The notes below the pieces were generated by a model. It was not told the DNA's origin, made no database searches, and saw only the letters and a list, made by a program, of their open reading frames with translations. From contig CALDNY010000264.1 in the NCBI GenBank assembly GCA_937914685.1, positions 1 through 35,556 on the forward strand: a stretch of DNA of 35,556 nt. Reading direction: 5' to 3'. Shown in pieces: positions 26,048-34,467 of the stretch (positions are counted from its first letter, which is position 1; the number at the start of each line of letters is the position of its first letter). The stretch is from an uncultured Kordiimonadaceae bacterium. GTDB taxonomy: Bacteria > Pseudomonadota > Alphaproteobacteria > Sphingomonadales > Emcibacteraceae. A program made the position numbers and the translations under genes.

Positions 26048-26085
26048 AATAATGCCGCGCTTTGTTATAAAGGCGCGGCATTATT
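26048..26085 (-). terminator. Rho-independent terminator of the saccharopine-dehydrogenase-family gene
   Basis: A perfect 13-base stem (AATAATGCCGCGC / GCGCGGCATTATT) with a 12-base loop lies 28 bases past the stop codon. On the minus strand the stem runs into ATTATTTTATGG, a U-rich tail. This is the strongest terminator in the window and separates this gene from the symporter gene downstream. Confidence 0.85.
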
Positions 26086-26112
26086 ACTTAAATATTAGAT
26101 ATGAAGTAAGAT

Positions 26113-27186
26113 TTAAGCGTAATATTTACCAAAACGGTTAGAGATAAAATCATCAAAATTAACATCTTCCTGTTTGACAAAGCCTTTTGCAGGAAGTTTA
26201 CCGTCTGCAAGCAAGTCAACCATGGCACAAATGCCTGCGGATGTTGTGATTTGAATAGCCGACCACATTTTGCTACCAATTTTTTGGTTATAAACTTTAT
26301 GAGCATATGTATCCTGGACGAAACGGCCATCAATGTCGCCACTTACAGTTACATAAACAAGCACAACATCTTGAAGTGAGAATGGAAGGGCATATTCAAA
26401 GATGTCTTTCAACAAGTCTTGGCGTTCATTAAGACGTAGATCGTGAAGAAGAAGTTTTAAAATATCGCGGTGACCGGGGTAACGGGCAGTACGGTAGTTA
26501 AGATTTTGAACTTTTCCTTCTAAGGTTTCGCACAAAGTTCCAAGGCCACCAGATGTGTTAAAGGCTTCGTAATCAACACCGTCTAAAGTGAAATTTTCTA
26601 ATTCTTCTAGGGGTGGTGTTTCTGTAAGTTTTCCGCCAATTACCGCTTCGCAAGGTTGACAATATTCATTAATCAAACCATCGGTTGACCATGTTAGGTT
26701 ATATTTAAGGGCATTTGATGGGTTCATTGGTAGAGCACCAACGCGCATATGAATATTTTGTAATTTGTCGAATTTTTTCGCCATGTCATAAGCAACAATT
26801 GAAATATACCCCGGGGCCAATCCACATTGTGGGATCATGGCAATTTTGGCATCTTTGGCGAGGTCTTTTACGAGACGGGTACAAGCCACGTCTTCGGTAA
26901 GGTCAAAATAATTTACATCATTACGAACCGCTGATTGTGCGATATATTGTGTAATTTGGTATGGAGCCGCCGAAAGAACAGCAAATTTGCCAGCCATTTC
27001 AGCGTCGAGAGCAGCCTGATCCGTTACGTTAAGATTTACAGTTTTAACATTGTCATATTTTGGCATTTTAGCCAAAGACGCATCAGAAATATCAGCAACC
27101 GTTACATGATAGTCGCCAGAACCTGCCAGCATTTCAGTTATCATTTCGCCGATTTTGCCAGCGCCCATAAGAAGAATGTTTTTCAT
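26113..27186 (-). CDS. Saccharopine dehydrogenase / lysine dehydrogenase family oxidoreductase
   Basis: The 357-residue NAD(P)-dependent enzyme has an N-terminal Rossmann motif (MKNILLMGAGKIGEMI). A catalytic domain follows with 'YFDLTEDVACTRLVKDLAKDAKIAMIPQCGLAPGYISIVAYDMAKKF', 'RVGALPMNPSNALKYNLTWSTDGLINEYCQPCEAV' and 'NTSGGLGTLCETLEGKVQNLNYRTARYPGH'. These fit the saccharopine dehydrogenase family, which also contains lysine 6-dehydrogenase. It most probably acts in lysine breakdown, but which reaction cannot be decided. The ORF track begins at a TTG (27255). I choose the ATG at 27186, which has AAAGGG upstream and begins exactly at the Rossmann strand. It diverges from an Lrp-family regulator and ends in a strong terminator, so it is a single-gene unit. 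Confidence 0.85.
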   Translation of the reverse strand: MKNILLMGAGKIGEMITEMLAGSGDYHVTVADISDASLAKMPKYDNVKTVNLNVTDQAALDAEMAGKFAVLSAAPYQITQYIAQSAVRNDVNYFDLTEDVACTRLVKDLAKDAKIAMIPQCGLAPGYISIVAYDMAKKFDKLQNIHMRVGALPMNPSNALKYNLTWSTDGLINEYCQPCEAVIGGKLTETPPLEELENFTLDGVDYEAFNTSGGLGTLCETLEGKVQNLNYRTARYPGHRDILKLLLHDLRLNERQDLLKDIFEYALPFSLQDVVLVYVTVSGDIDGRFVQDTYAHKVYNQKIGSKMWSAIQITTSAGICAMVDLLADGKLPAKGFVKQEDVNFDDFISNRFGKYYA

Positions 27187-27267
27187 TATTTTACCCTTTA
27201 GAAGATACTCATTAAAATTACGTAATGGCGAGATAGTATATTTTAATTTTATCAATATGAAGGGTAA

Positions 27268-27280
27268 AAATCGGCGATTT
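27268..27280. promoter_or_regulatory. Candidate Lrp operator between SDH-family gene and lrp
   Basis: AAATCG-G-CGATTT is a perfect 13-base palindrome, followed four bases later by another CGATT half-site. It lies in the divergent intergenic region, 13 bases upstream of the -35 element of the regulator gene. Binding by the neighbouring Lrp protein is inferred from position. Confidence 0.4.
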
Positions 27281-27292
27281 GTACGATTATAT

Positions 27293-27322
27293 TTGACATA
27301 TTAACGGATTTATCGACATAAT
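27293..27322 (+). promoter_or_regulatory. Sigma70 promoter of the Lrp-family regulator gene
   Basis: A perfect TTGACA (27293-27298) is followed after 18 bases by CATAAT (27317-27322). The GGAAAGGA ribosome site and the ATG at 27345 follow at suitable distance. Confidence 0.6.
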
Positions 27323-27344
27323 GACGGAAAGGATCTCAATATAG

Positions 27345-27779
27345 ATGATTAATATAGATGAAAAAGACAGACAGCTACTCTCCCTGCTTAGTCAAAACAG
27401 TCGGACATCAACAACGACCTTGGCTAGAACTCTTGGCCTATCACGAAGTACGATTCAGGACCGCATTAAGAAATTAGAAAGTCGCAACATCATTGGCGGC
27501 TATACCATACGCCTTAATGATGAATTCAAAGAACGGCAAATCACCGCTCAAGTGATGATGACTTTTCATCCAAAATATTCAGATGCCATCCTACAAGCCT
27601 TAAAGAAAATGCCTAATGTGATTATGGTCTCGGCCGTAAGCGGCATCTATGACATGATCACAACGGTGCGCGCCGAAACCACGGAAAAATTGGATAATAC
27701 CCTAGATGATATAGGCAGTCTGGCCGGAATGGAGAAGACAACAACATCAATAATATTGTCAAACAAGTATCAGGTGTAA
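27345..27779 (+). CDS. Lrp/AsnC-family transcriptional regulator
   Basis: The 144-residue protein has the standard two parts: an N-terminal helix-turn-helix ('DEKDRQLLSLLSQNSRTSTTTLARTLGLSRSTIQDRIKKLESRNIIGGYTIRLN') and the C-terminal effector domain ('ITAQVMMTFHPKYSDAILQALKKMPNVIMVSAVSGIYDMITTVRAETTEKLDNTLDDI'). These proteins form octamers or dimers of dimers and sense amino acids. It diverges from the saccharopine-dehydrogenase-family gene, so it is probably a local, lysine-responsive activator of that gene. A palindrome and a good promoter lie between them. Confidence 0.9.
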   Translation: MINIDEKDRQLLSLLSQNSRTSTTTLARTLGLSRSTIQDRIKKLESRNIIGGYTIRLNDEFKERQITAQVMMTFHPKYSDAILQALKKMPNVIMVSAVSGIYDMITTVRAETTEKLDNTLDDIGSLAGMEKTTTSIILSNKYQV

Positions 27780-27838
27780 AGTCCCGCCCCAAATCTAAAT
27801 TATAATTTATGACTGCTCAGGATTAGGAAGTGGTCGGC

Positions 27839-28873
27839 TCACCGCTTTGCTGCGTTGGCTATTCTTAAGCAGGCTCTGGCGCAGACGGCTTCAACGGGCA
27901 TGCCGGTGGTTTTGCAGTCTTGTTCGGCCGATGTTGTGATGGCCATGGCGCTGGCTAATCTTCCTGTTGTCCATTTCATAAGGTCCGCTTTAAAGCTGCG
28001 CACTTCCATAGCGAAGACTTTTGGGAACAGTTTTCCCATGGCCTGTTCCACATTATAGCCCTGTTCCATATAGCCGCGGGTTAAGTGCATGCGTTGTAAT
28101 TTTCGCAATAATGACCGAAGCACGGCAATGGCATTTTCGCCGCGATTAAAGGCTTTAAATAGGCTGTCGTCTAATTGTTTTAAATTGCCGCTAATGGCGG
28201 CATTTGTGATCAAATCAATGCTCAAGGCGCCGCTATCGCCAACGCAGGTCGCCACATCCTCTAATGTTACCATGTCGCTAGGCCGTGCGCCTTGTGGGCC
28301 CATATAGAGGGATAATTTATTAAGCTCACTTCTTGAAACCAAGCGGTCGCTGCCCAAATTCATTTGTAAAAATGAAGCGGCGTCCTGATCTATGGAAAGG
28401 CCACCTTCGCGCATCATTTCATGAATGAGCGTATCAAGTGAGGCTTGGTCGTCTTCGTAACAAGCGATAATTGCGGCATTTTTCGCTTTTTCAAATAATT
28501 TTCTAAGACCAGATTTATTGCTAAGATTACCCGCACTGATAACAATTAAACTATCACCAATGGGATTAGTTAGAAATGCTCCTACCGCTTTGGTTGTATT
28601 TTCCCCGGCCCCTTCGATCCTAATCACGCGCCTGCCGCCCATCATGGATATAGCCGCCGCCTCATCCGCCAAAATACCAGGATCAGATTTTAATTTATCA
28701 GGATCAACGTTGGACACCAAAAAAGGATCTTTTAAATCCGCAACCACTTGTTTAGCAATTTTCGTGGCCCTCTCCCTAGCCAGTCCTTCGTCTGGGCCGT
28801 AAATAAGCACTGCCAAATATTGTGGAGATAATTTTTTTACCTGAGCATCAACATCACGGTATGTTATTTTCAT
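27839..28873 (-). CDS. holA: DNA polymerase III subunit delta
   Basis: The 344-residue protein matches the delta subunit of the clamp loader, which opens the beta clamp during replication. It starts with 'LAVLIYGPDEGLARERATKIAKQVV' and 'DPFLVSNVDPDKLKSDPGILADEAAAISMMGGRRVIRIEGA', then 'LIVISAGNLSNKSGLRKLFEKAKNAAIIACYEDD'. An AAA-like lid and the C-terminal collar domain follow ('ENAIAVLRSLLRKLQRMHLTRGYMEQG'). The ATG overlaps the lptE stop by one base (TAATG). The adjacency leuS-lptE-holA is conserved across alphaproteobacteria, which strengthens the call. Confidence 0.92.
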   Translation of the reverse strand: MKITYRDVDAQVKKLSPQYLAVLIYGPDEGLARERATKIAKQVVADLKDPFLVSNVDPDKLKSDPGILADEAAAISMMGGRRVIRIEGAGENTTKAVGAFLTNPIGDSLIVISAGNLSNKSGLRKLFEKAKNAAIIACYEDDQASLDTLIHEMMREGGLSIDQDAASFLQMNLGSDRLVSRSELNKLSLYMGPQGARPSDMVTLEDVATCVGDSGALSIDLITNAAISGNLKQLDDSLFKAFNRGENAIAVLRSLLRKLQRMHLTRGYMEQGYNVEQAMGKLFPKVFAMEVRSFKADLMKWTTGRLASAMAITTSAEQDCKTTGMPVEAVCARACLRIANAAKR

Positions 28874-29442
28874 TATGGCGCCTTTTTAATATCAGGTGCA
28901 GTCGATATGGGATTATTACTTAAATATGTGCCGATGCGGGTGATCACTTGATTGGCGGCTTCTTCTGATAATCTGTCCAATGACGTTTCGCGCGCCACTT
29001 TATTTGAAAAATCAGACTGTACTAAATCATAGGTAACGATAGCGCGAGCCGTGCCTTCCATAATCAGTTTATCACTTTGGATATCAATAAGGTTAAAGGC
29101 CACGGTTAATTTTAAATTTTGCAAAGTCACCGATTCGTCGGCCCGAATACCGTAGCCACGTTCTTCGACCTGATAAGTGGCTTTTAACCTATATATAGCA
29201 GTGCCTACTGATGAAAGGGGCGAGATTCGGTCGTTTAAATGATTACGAAGAAGCTGTGCCAAGCGTTCCTGGCGGCCTTCTATATTGGTGATTTGGTCAA
29301 TTTCAATATTGGCCATGACCTGAGCAAGACCGAGGCCATTTTCTGAACTTTGGCCATACATGGGTTTAAATCCGCACGCAAAAAGCAGGAATGGAACGAA
29401 CATTGCCATGAGTTTAAGCGTCAATTTTAACCTGCTATGCAT
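28873..29442 (-). CDS. lptE: LPS-assembly lipoprotein LptE
   Basis: The 189-residue outer-membrane lipoprotein plugs the LptD translocon that delivers LPS to the cell surface. Its signal peptide ends in the lipobox LFAC, giving lipidated Cys23. 'GFKPMYG' directly after the cysteine is characteristic of alphaproteobacterial LptE, and the rest fits the family (LRNHLNDRI, Y-rich strands). The ORF track starts at TTG 29445. The ATG one codon later has AGGA six bases upstream, so I use 29442. That AGGA lies within a 14-base tandem repeat between leuS and lptE. Confidence 0.9.
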   Translation of the reverse strand: MHSRLKLTLKLMAMFVPFLLFACGFKPMYGQSSENGLGLAQVMANIEIDQITNIEGRQERLAQLLRNHLNDRISPLSSVGTAIYRLKATYQVEERGYGIRADESVTLQNLKLTVAFNLIDIQSDKLIMEGTARAIVTYDLVQSDFSNKVARETSLDRLSEEAANQVITRIGTYLSNNPISTAPDIKKAP

Positions 29443-29448
29443 CAATGA

Positions 29449-29476
29449 TCCTAAATATTAAGTCCTAAATATTAAG
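29449..29476. repeat. 14-base tandem repeat in the leuS-lptE junction
   Basis: TCCTAAATATTAAG occurs twice in perfect tandem, followed by a degenerate third copy (CCCTAAATTACAA) that contains the leuS stop codon. On the minus strand each unit contains TTTAGGA. The copy nearest lptE supplies its ribosome site. Confidence 0.85.
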
Positions 29477-29478
29477 CC

Positions 29479-32046
29479 CTAAATTACAATATTAACAATT
29501 TTATTAGGGACAACAATAATTTTTCTTATTTCTTTGCCGTCAATGGCATTTTGAACTTTTTCTGAAGCCAGAGCCAGAGATTCTATTTCTGCTTTATCCA
29601 TATCTTTAGCCACATCAAGTTTATCGCGCAATTTTCCCTGCACTTGAACAATGATAGTCACCGATGTTTCAAGCATCAGTTCAGCTTGTGCCACAGGCCA
29701 CGGCGCGTCAGAAACCAACCCTTCACCGCCAATAAGAACCCACATTTCCTCTGCTAAATGGGGCATCATTGGAGCTGTGATCAATATTAAACTTCTTAAA
29801 GCTTCAATTAAAGCAAAGCGGTCACCGGCGCTATCGTCCGATTTAAAAGCAGCAATGGCATTGGAAAATTTATAAGTTTGCGCCACAGAGCTATTGAAAT
29901 GAAAATCTTCAATGTCTTTGCCAACCGATGATATGGAAAGATGTGTCATGCGGCGTAGTTCTATTGCCCCCTTACTAAATTCAGAGGGAATGGTCGCCAT
30001 ATTGCTTCCTGCGGTATTGATATTTGATGTCACAGTCCGCCATAAGCGTTGAGTAAAACGCCACGCCCCTTCGACACCTTCTTCCGTCCATTCAAGGTCC
30101 CGTTCTGGTGGGCTATCGGAAAGCATAAACCACCGCGCGGTGTCGGCTCCGTAAGTATCAATAATCGCTGTCGGGTCAACCACATTCTTTTTCGATTTAG
30201 ACATTTTAACAGAACGCCCAACCGTTATTTTATCCCCAGTTGGACGGTGAATAAAGCTTCCGTCACTTTGCTTGTCAAGTTCGTGGGGTAAAATCCAATC
30301 ACCCTTAGCATTTTGGTATGTTTCATGACAGACCATGCCTTGGGTGAAAAGACCATCAAAGGGCTCTTTGAGATCACACAGTCCAATTTCTTTCATGGCA
30401 CGAGTGAAGTAGCGGGAATAAAGAAGATGTAAAATAGCATGCTCAACACCACCGACATATTGATCAACAGGTAGCCAGTAATCCGCGTCTTGTTTATCAA
30501 AAGGTTGCTCGGATTTGGGAGAACAAAAACGCGCAAAATACCAAGAGCTATCAATGAAAGTATCAAAAGTATCGGTTTCGCGAAGGGCGGGTTTTTGACA
30601 TTTTGGACATTTAACATGTTTCCATGTTGGGTGGTGAAAAAGCGGATTACCCGGTTTATCAAATGTGATGTCATCCGGTAATATCACGGGTAAATCAGAT
30701 TTTGCCACCGCAACCACACCGCAATCATCGCAATGAACCACAGGGATTGGCGCGCCCCAATAACGTTGACGGCTAATGCCCCAGTCGCGTAAGCGGTAAT
30801 TTATTGTGGGCTCACCGATTGATCTTTGTTGGGCCAAAGATATAATTTTTTCTTTTGCCGCCTCTACCGTCATACCATCAAGAAATTCTGAATTTCCAAT
30901 GATACCAGGATCTGTGTAGGCAATATCATCAACTGCAAAACTTGCCACGTCTTCACCGCTTGGAATTACCACGGCTTGGACGTTGAGATTATATTTTCTG
31001 GCAAAATCCAAATCACGTTGATCATGGGCAGGACAGCCAAACACCGCTCCCGTACCATATTCCATCAAGACAAAATTAGCCACATAAACGGGTAGTTCAA
31101 CCCCGTCTTTAAAGGGGTTAGCGGCATTTATACCAAGGGGAAACCCTTTTTTTTCTGCCTTTTCCAGAGCTTCCTCACTGGTGCCTAAACTGCGGCATTC
31201 AAGGATAAAATTTTCTAGATCTGGATTGTTTTTAGCATATTGGGCCGCCAGAGGATGATCGGCAGCAATAGCAATGAATGAGGCGCCAAATATGGTATCT
31301 GGTCTTGTTGTATAAACTTTGATTTTTTCGTCATGATCAATAATTTCAAAACTTAAATGCATTCCTATGGATTTTCCAATCCAGTTTTTTTGCATTGTTT
31401 TGACTTTTTCCGGCCAACGATCAAGCATAGCGAGTTCGGCTTCAAGATCATCGGCTGCATCAGTAATTTTTAAGAACCATTGATTTAATTCTTTACGTTC
31501 AACGGCGGCGCCACTGCGCCAGCCCTTGCCATCAATGACCTGTTCATTGGCAAGAACCGTATTATCAACAGGATCCCAATTGACCCATGAATTTTTACGG
31601 TAAACTAATCCCGCGTCCATGAAATCAAGGAACATGGCCTGTTCTTTGCCATAATATTCAGGATCACATGTTGCCAATTCTCGTGACCAATCAAACGAGA
31701 AGCCGATGCTTTTAAGTTGGGTTTTCATATGGGCTATATTTTCATAAGTCCATTTCGCTGGATGAACATTATGTTGCATCGCCGCATTTTCAGCGGGCAT
31801 GCCAAAAGCATCCCAGCCCATTGGATGAAGGACATTAAAGCCTTTTGCCCTTTTATAACGGGCAACCACATCGCCTTGAGTATAATTTCTAACATGGCCC
31901 ATATGAATATGGCCTGATGGATAGGGAAACATTTCTAGCACATAATATTTAGGCCGCGAATGATCAACTTCTACTTTGAAAGTGTCATTGTCATGCCAAA
32001 TTTTTTGCCATTTTGCCTCTGTCGCTCCGGCGTTATAGCGTGTCAT
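29479..32046 (-). CDS. leuS: Leucyl-tRNA synthetase
   Basis: The 855-residue class Ia synthetase charges tRNA-Leu. The HIGH motif appears as HMGH (48-51) in '[20 protein letters not shown]'. The KMSKS loop is at 614-618 with catalytic Lys617 ('[14 protein letters not shown]'). Between them are the CP1 editing domain ('[20 protein letters not shown]') and the zinc-binding region with 'HCDDCGVV' and 'VKCPKCQKP'. The C-terminal anticodon-binding and C-terminal domains are complete ('[13 protein letters not shown]'). It lies between the DUF3576 lipoprotein gene and lptE, the usual alphaproteobacterial order. Confidence 0.98.
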   Translation of the reverse strand: MTRYNAGATEAKWQKIWHDNDTFKVEVDHSRPKYYVLEMFPYPSGHIHMGHVRNYTQGDVVARYKRAKGFNVLHPMGWDAFGMPAENAAMQHNVHPAKWTYENIAHMKTQLKSIGFSFDWSRELATCDPEYYGKEQAMFLDFMDAGLVYRKNSWVNWDPVDNTVLANEQVIDGKGWRSGAAVERKELNQWFLKITDAADDLEAELAMLDRWPEKVKTMQKNWIGKSIGMHLSFEIIDHDEKIKVYTTRPDTIFGASFIAIAADHPLAAQYAKNNPDLENFILECRSLGTSEEALEKAEKKGFPLGINAANPFKDGVELPVYVANFVLMEYGTGAVFGCPAHDQRDLDFARKYNLNVQAVVIPSGEDVASFAVDDIAYTDPGIIGNSEFLDGMTVEAAKEKIISLAQQRSIGEPTINYRLRDWGISRQRYWGAPIPVVHCDDCGVVAVAKSDLPVILPDDITFDKPGNPLFHHPTWKHVKCPKCQKPALRETDTFDTFIDSSWYFARFCSPKSEQPFDKQDADYWLPVDQYVGGVEHAILHLLYSRYFTRAMKEIGLCDLKEPFDGLFTQGMVCHETYQNAKGDWILPHELDKQSDGSFIHRPTGDKITVGRSVKMSKSKKNVVDPTAIIDTYGADTARWFMLSDSPPERDLEWTEEGVEGAWRFTQRLWRTVTSNINTAGSNMATIPSEFSKGAIELRRMTHLSISSVGKDIEDFHFNSSVAQTYKFSNAIAAFKSDDSAGDRFALIEALRSLILITAPMMPHLAEEMWVLIGGEGLVSDAPWPVAQAELMLETSVTIIVQVQGKLRDKLDVAKDMDKAEIESLALASEKVQNAIDGKEIRKIIVVPNKIVNIVI

Positions 32047-32102
32047 ATATCTTAATCCTGATCAGTATAAACGGTCTGTTCGGCTATTGTGAATAGCGCG
32101 AT

Positions 32103-32549
32103 TTACCTTGTAACGGGCGCATTATCCCGGCGCAACAAGCGTGCTTGAATAATGATAGCATTTAAGATTTTGGTTGAGGCTCCTGAACGTGGGTTCACAG
32201 AAATCCAATTACCATCCTGCAATGCTTCACGATAAGCAGTAACCTTTAAGGCATCAGCTCTAAGCTCTTTGCTAACAATGAAGACATCTACCTTGCTACG
32301 CTCGTTAGCATCTGCCGGATTAACTTTCCAATCCGTAAGAACAGTACCACTGGTATGATCCGCCGTTAACATAGGCATAAAGGATAATGTATCAAGGGTC
32401 GCGCGCCAAAGGTAGGCATTAACGCCAACTTCAAAAACCTCTTCCGCCGCGGATATATTTTCCCGTGGTTCACCAATATCGGACCTTGAACTACAGGCTC
32501 CAAGCAGCAATAAAAAAACAAACCCTGTTGCTGTCAAAAAATTATTCAT
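32103..32549 (-). CDS. DUF3576 lipoprotein
   Basis: The 148-residue predicted lipoprotein has a signal peptide ending in the lipobox LLGAC (Cys19), then a DUF3576 domain ('VNAYLWRATLDTLSFMPMLTADHTSGTVLTDWKVNPADANERSKVDVFIVSKELRADALKV'). The domain is found mainly in alphaproteobacteria, commonly just upstream of leuS. Its function is unknown; an envelope role linked to LptE is conceivable from the neighbourhood. Several in-frame ATGs exist. I prefer the one at 32549, which has AAGGA six bases upstream and gives a normal-length signal peptide. Confidence 0.88.
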   Translation of the reverse strand: MNNFLTATGFVFLLLLGACSSRSDIGEPRENISAAEEVFEVGVNAYLWRATLDTLSFMPMLTADHTSGTVLTDWKVNPADANERSKVDVFIVSKELRADALKVTAYREALQDGNWISVNPRSGASTKILNAIIIQARLLRRDNAPVTR

Positions 32550-32573
32550 CCACATTCCTTGCTTCATAATCAT

Positions 32574-32893
32574 TTATATTCCATTCCCATAACCAGTATT
32601 TTGGCTTTAAAAGACCCAATACCATATTAATGTCATGCCATTGTTTATCTATCATAACGGCTACTTTAATTTTGATAAAGTTGTTTATCAGGTTTTATAG
32701 CCGATATCATGCTAATTCTTTGAAAAAATAGCCTTTGTATTTTAGCTAATGATTGAATTTTTATTTTCTTTGTATATACTTGAGACGGAAAGATTTATTA
32801 TAAATATAGATAGCGAAATTTTATCAAATCGTTCATTCAACTCTAATTGTTTGATATTATTGAGGTAATTTGTATTTTTATTTAGGATTTTGT
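32574..32893. other. Intergenic region between DUF3576 and the outer-membrane protein gene
   Basis: This roughly 320-base AT-rich divergent region is the longest non-coding stretch in the window. It must hold promoters for both flanking genes, but I could not place either with confidence. It contains a nested stem structure (32658-32703) and a HutC-like half palindrome, TTGTATATAC, at 32770-32779. I see no tRNA or coding sequence. Confidence 0.6.
32658..32703. other. Nested inverted repeats, possible structured RNA
   Basis: An outer stem CGGCTA / TAGCCG (6 bases, perfect) encloses a hairpin TGATAAA-GTTG-TTTATCA (7-base perfect stem, tetraloop), separated by a 9 by 7 base internal loop. No U-run follows on either strand, so it is not a classic terminator. 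It could be a leader structure or a small RNA. Confidence 0.35.
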
Positions 32894-33832
32894 GTGAAAA
32901 AGGGCTTGAGTAAAATAAACAAAGTGGCAGTGATTCTAGGTGTGTTAAGCACCCAGTTGATTATGCCTATGGCTTATGCTCAAGACGGAGTTGGCAGTGA
33001 TGACACTAAAAAATCTATATTTGAGCAATTTTTATCCCGTACTGGTGAAAAAGAAGACCTGCAAGATATCAATCAAGACGTCGGTCAATTTTTATCCGTA
33101 GATAACATTGATGATGATCAACAATATATTCTTTTAACGGAACCAAAAATACAAGATCGCACAATCATTTCATTAGAGGAAGAAGAACCCTCATCAGGCC
33201 CTGAACTTAAGATTAATCATCAATATCAATATAATCCATCTCTCTCTTTTAATTTGCCGTCATCTTCGGTATTTGGCATTGGAATACCGTCTAATTTAAA
33301 TGTAGCCGGCCTTGGTGGTTCTCAACTTATTTTATCCATTACCCCCTCTGATGATAATAATCCAAAATTTGCGCGAAAATCCCTTAATCTCGTATTAGGG
33401 TCAAGTTATTTAAAAGCACCTATCAATAACTATTCTACCTTTTTAAACGAGGGTGTTTTAGCACAACAGGCCTATAATTTATCCCTTGGTATTGGTTATT
33501 CTGGTTTTCATCTTGGCGCTTCATACAGCCGTAATGATTATTTACTCTCCGATGATTTAAGCGGTTTTGATCTAGGGTTTGGTTATATGGGTGAAAGTTG
33601 GTCTGCTGACGTTCGTGTTGGTGAATATCGCCGTAGTCGCGAGGCTCTTTTTTCAGCGGATTATAATATCTTTGATAATGTATCGGCCTATGAACTTGGG
33701 GCTGCTTATAAAATCTTTTCCAATGTAAACTTTACGGGCCGCTTTACATATTATTCATACGGCCAAGGTGGTGATATTGTCGCCCTTGATGATATGCAGA
33801 CCTTGATCTTCGGCACTAATTTAAGCTTCTAA
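32894..33832 (+). CDS. Unrecognised outer-membrane beta-barrel (porin-like) protein
   Basis: I do not recognise the family with certainty. The 312-residue product has a clear signal peptide (KVAVILGVLSTQLIMPMAYA|QDG) and an acidic region of about 70 residues (SDDTKKSIFEQFLSRTG...EEEEPSSG). A series of amphipathic beta strands follows, ending in aromatic Phe (IFGTNLSF*), as expected for a BAM substrate. The last third ('FDLGFGYMGESWSADVRVGEYRRSREALFSADYNI..AYELGAAYKIF') resembles Gram-negative porins. The ORF track starts at a TTG (32870). The GTG at 32894 has AGGA six bases upstream and gives a standard signal peptide, so I prefer it. The 3' end overlaps the convergent ThiE-like gene by 12 bases. 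Confidence 0.7.
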   Translation: MKKGLSKINKVAVILGVLSTQLIMPMAYAQDGVGSDDTKKSIFEQFLSRTGEKEDLQDINQDVGQFLSVDNIDDDQQYILLTEPKIQDRTIISLEEEEPSSGPELKINHQYQYNPSLSFNLPSSSVFGIGIPSNLNVAGLGGSQLILSITPSDDNNPKFARKSLNLVLGSSYLKAPINNYSTFLNEGVLAQQAYNLSLGIGYSGFHLGASYSRNDYLLSDDLSGFDLGFGYMGESWSADVRVGEYRRSREALFSADYNIFDNVSAYELGAAYKIFSNVNFTGRFTYYSYGQGGDIVALDDMQTLIFGTNLSF

Positions 33833-34438
33833 TCCCCTTATTCCTGCGATTCCTGCGACCCCTGTACCGCGTAATTTTATAGCGGTTTCAGTTGTAACGC
33901 CTCCTAGCGCATAAAGGGCTATATTATATTTTTCACATATGTTTTTTAACCGATCAGTCCCTATGGTTAAGCTGGGATCGTCAAAAGTTTCAGGGTGGCT
34001 CTTGGTTGGGAATATTGGGCTGAGTAATATGGCATCAACGCCAAAATCCACGGCTTTTTTGACGGCCTGTTCATTATGCGCAGAAGCCGTAATAAAAAGC
34101 TCTGGATGGTGTTGGCGAATATTTTGTGCCTCACCGATCATATGTTCGGGCAGGTGAATACCGTGCGCCTTTAGCATTAAACAAAGAGTAAGGTCCGCCG
34201 CCACCAGAAACTTTATCTCTTTTGCGCGACAGATATAACTAAGCGCTGTGCCGAGCTCTGCTCTATTTTGTTGATCATAATCTCTGAAAATCACCATCGA
34301 ACCTTTTGTTAATTTTTCGATCACATGTTCTGGCCGTGCTTGTGATGCTTGATCCGTTATAAAGATCAGGCTCGCCATATGCTCAAACTGACTTAAGCAA
34401 TTGAGCTCTTTTGAAATGTCTGCTAGGTTGCTTTTCAT
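33821..34438 (-). CDS. ThiE/TenI-like TIM-barrel protein with altered active site
   Basis: The 205-residue protein resembles thiamine-phosphate synthase: 'IFITD' start, 'MLKAHGIHLPE', 'ITASAHNEQAVKKAVDFGVDAILLSPIFPTKSHP' and 'LYALGGVTTETAIKLRGTGVAGIAGI'. The catalytic region differs from canonical ThiE. The N-D-D metal motif before 'GIHLGQED' is replaced by A-A-D, and the second Asp of 'GQED' is missing (here PEHM). A true ThiE activity is therefore doubtful; a TenI-like or unknown role is more likely. It diverges from yggS across 29 bases and converges on the barrel gene. An internal Met21 is a possible alternative start. Confidence 0.75.
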   Translation of the reverse strand: MKSNLADISKELNCLSQFEHMASLIFITDQASQARPEHVIEKLTKGSMVIFRDYDQQNRAELGTALSYICRAKEIKFLVAADLTLCLMLKAHGIHLPEHMIGEAQNIRQHHPELFITASAHNEQAVKKAVDFGVDAILLSPIFPTKSHPETFDDPSLTIGTDRLKNICEKYNIALYALGGVTTETAIKLRGTGVAGIAGIRGLEA

Positions 34439-34467
34439 AGAACTAACTTTAATTGAAGGTGCTTTGA

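Noticed and set aside
27187-27255. 23-residue N-terminal extension of the saccharopine-dehydrogenase-family protein
   Set aside because: It starts at TTG, and the family N-terminus (Rossmann strand) begins at the ATG at 27186.
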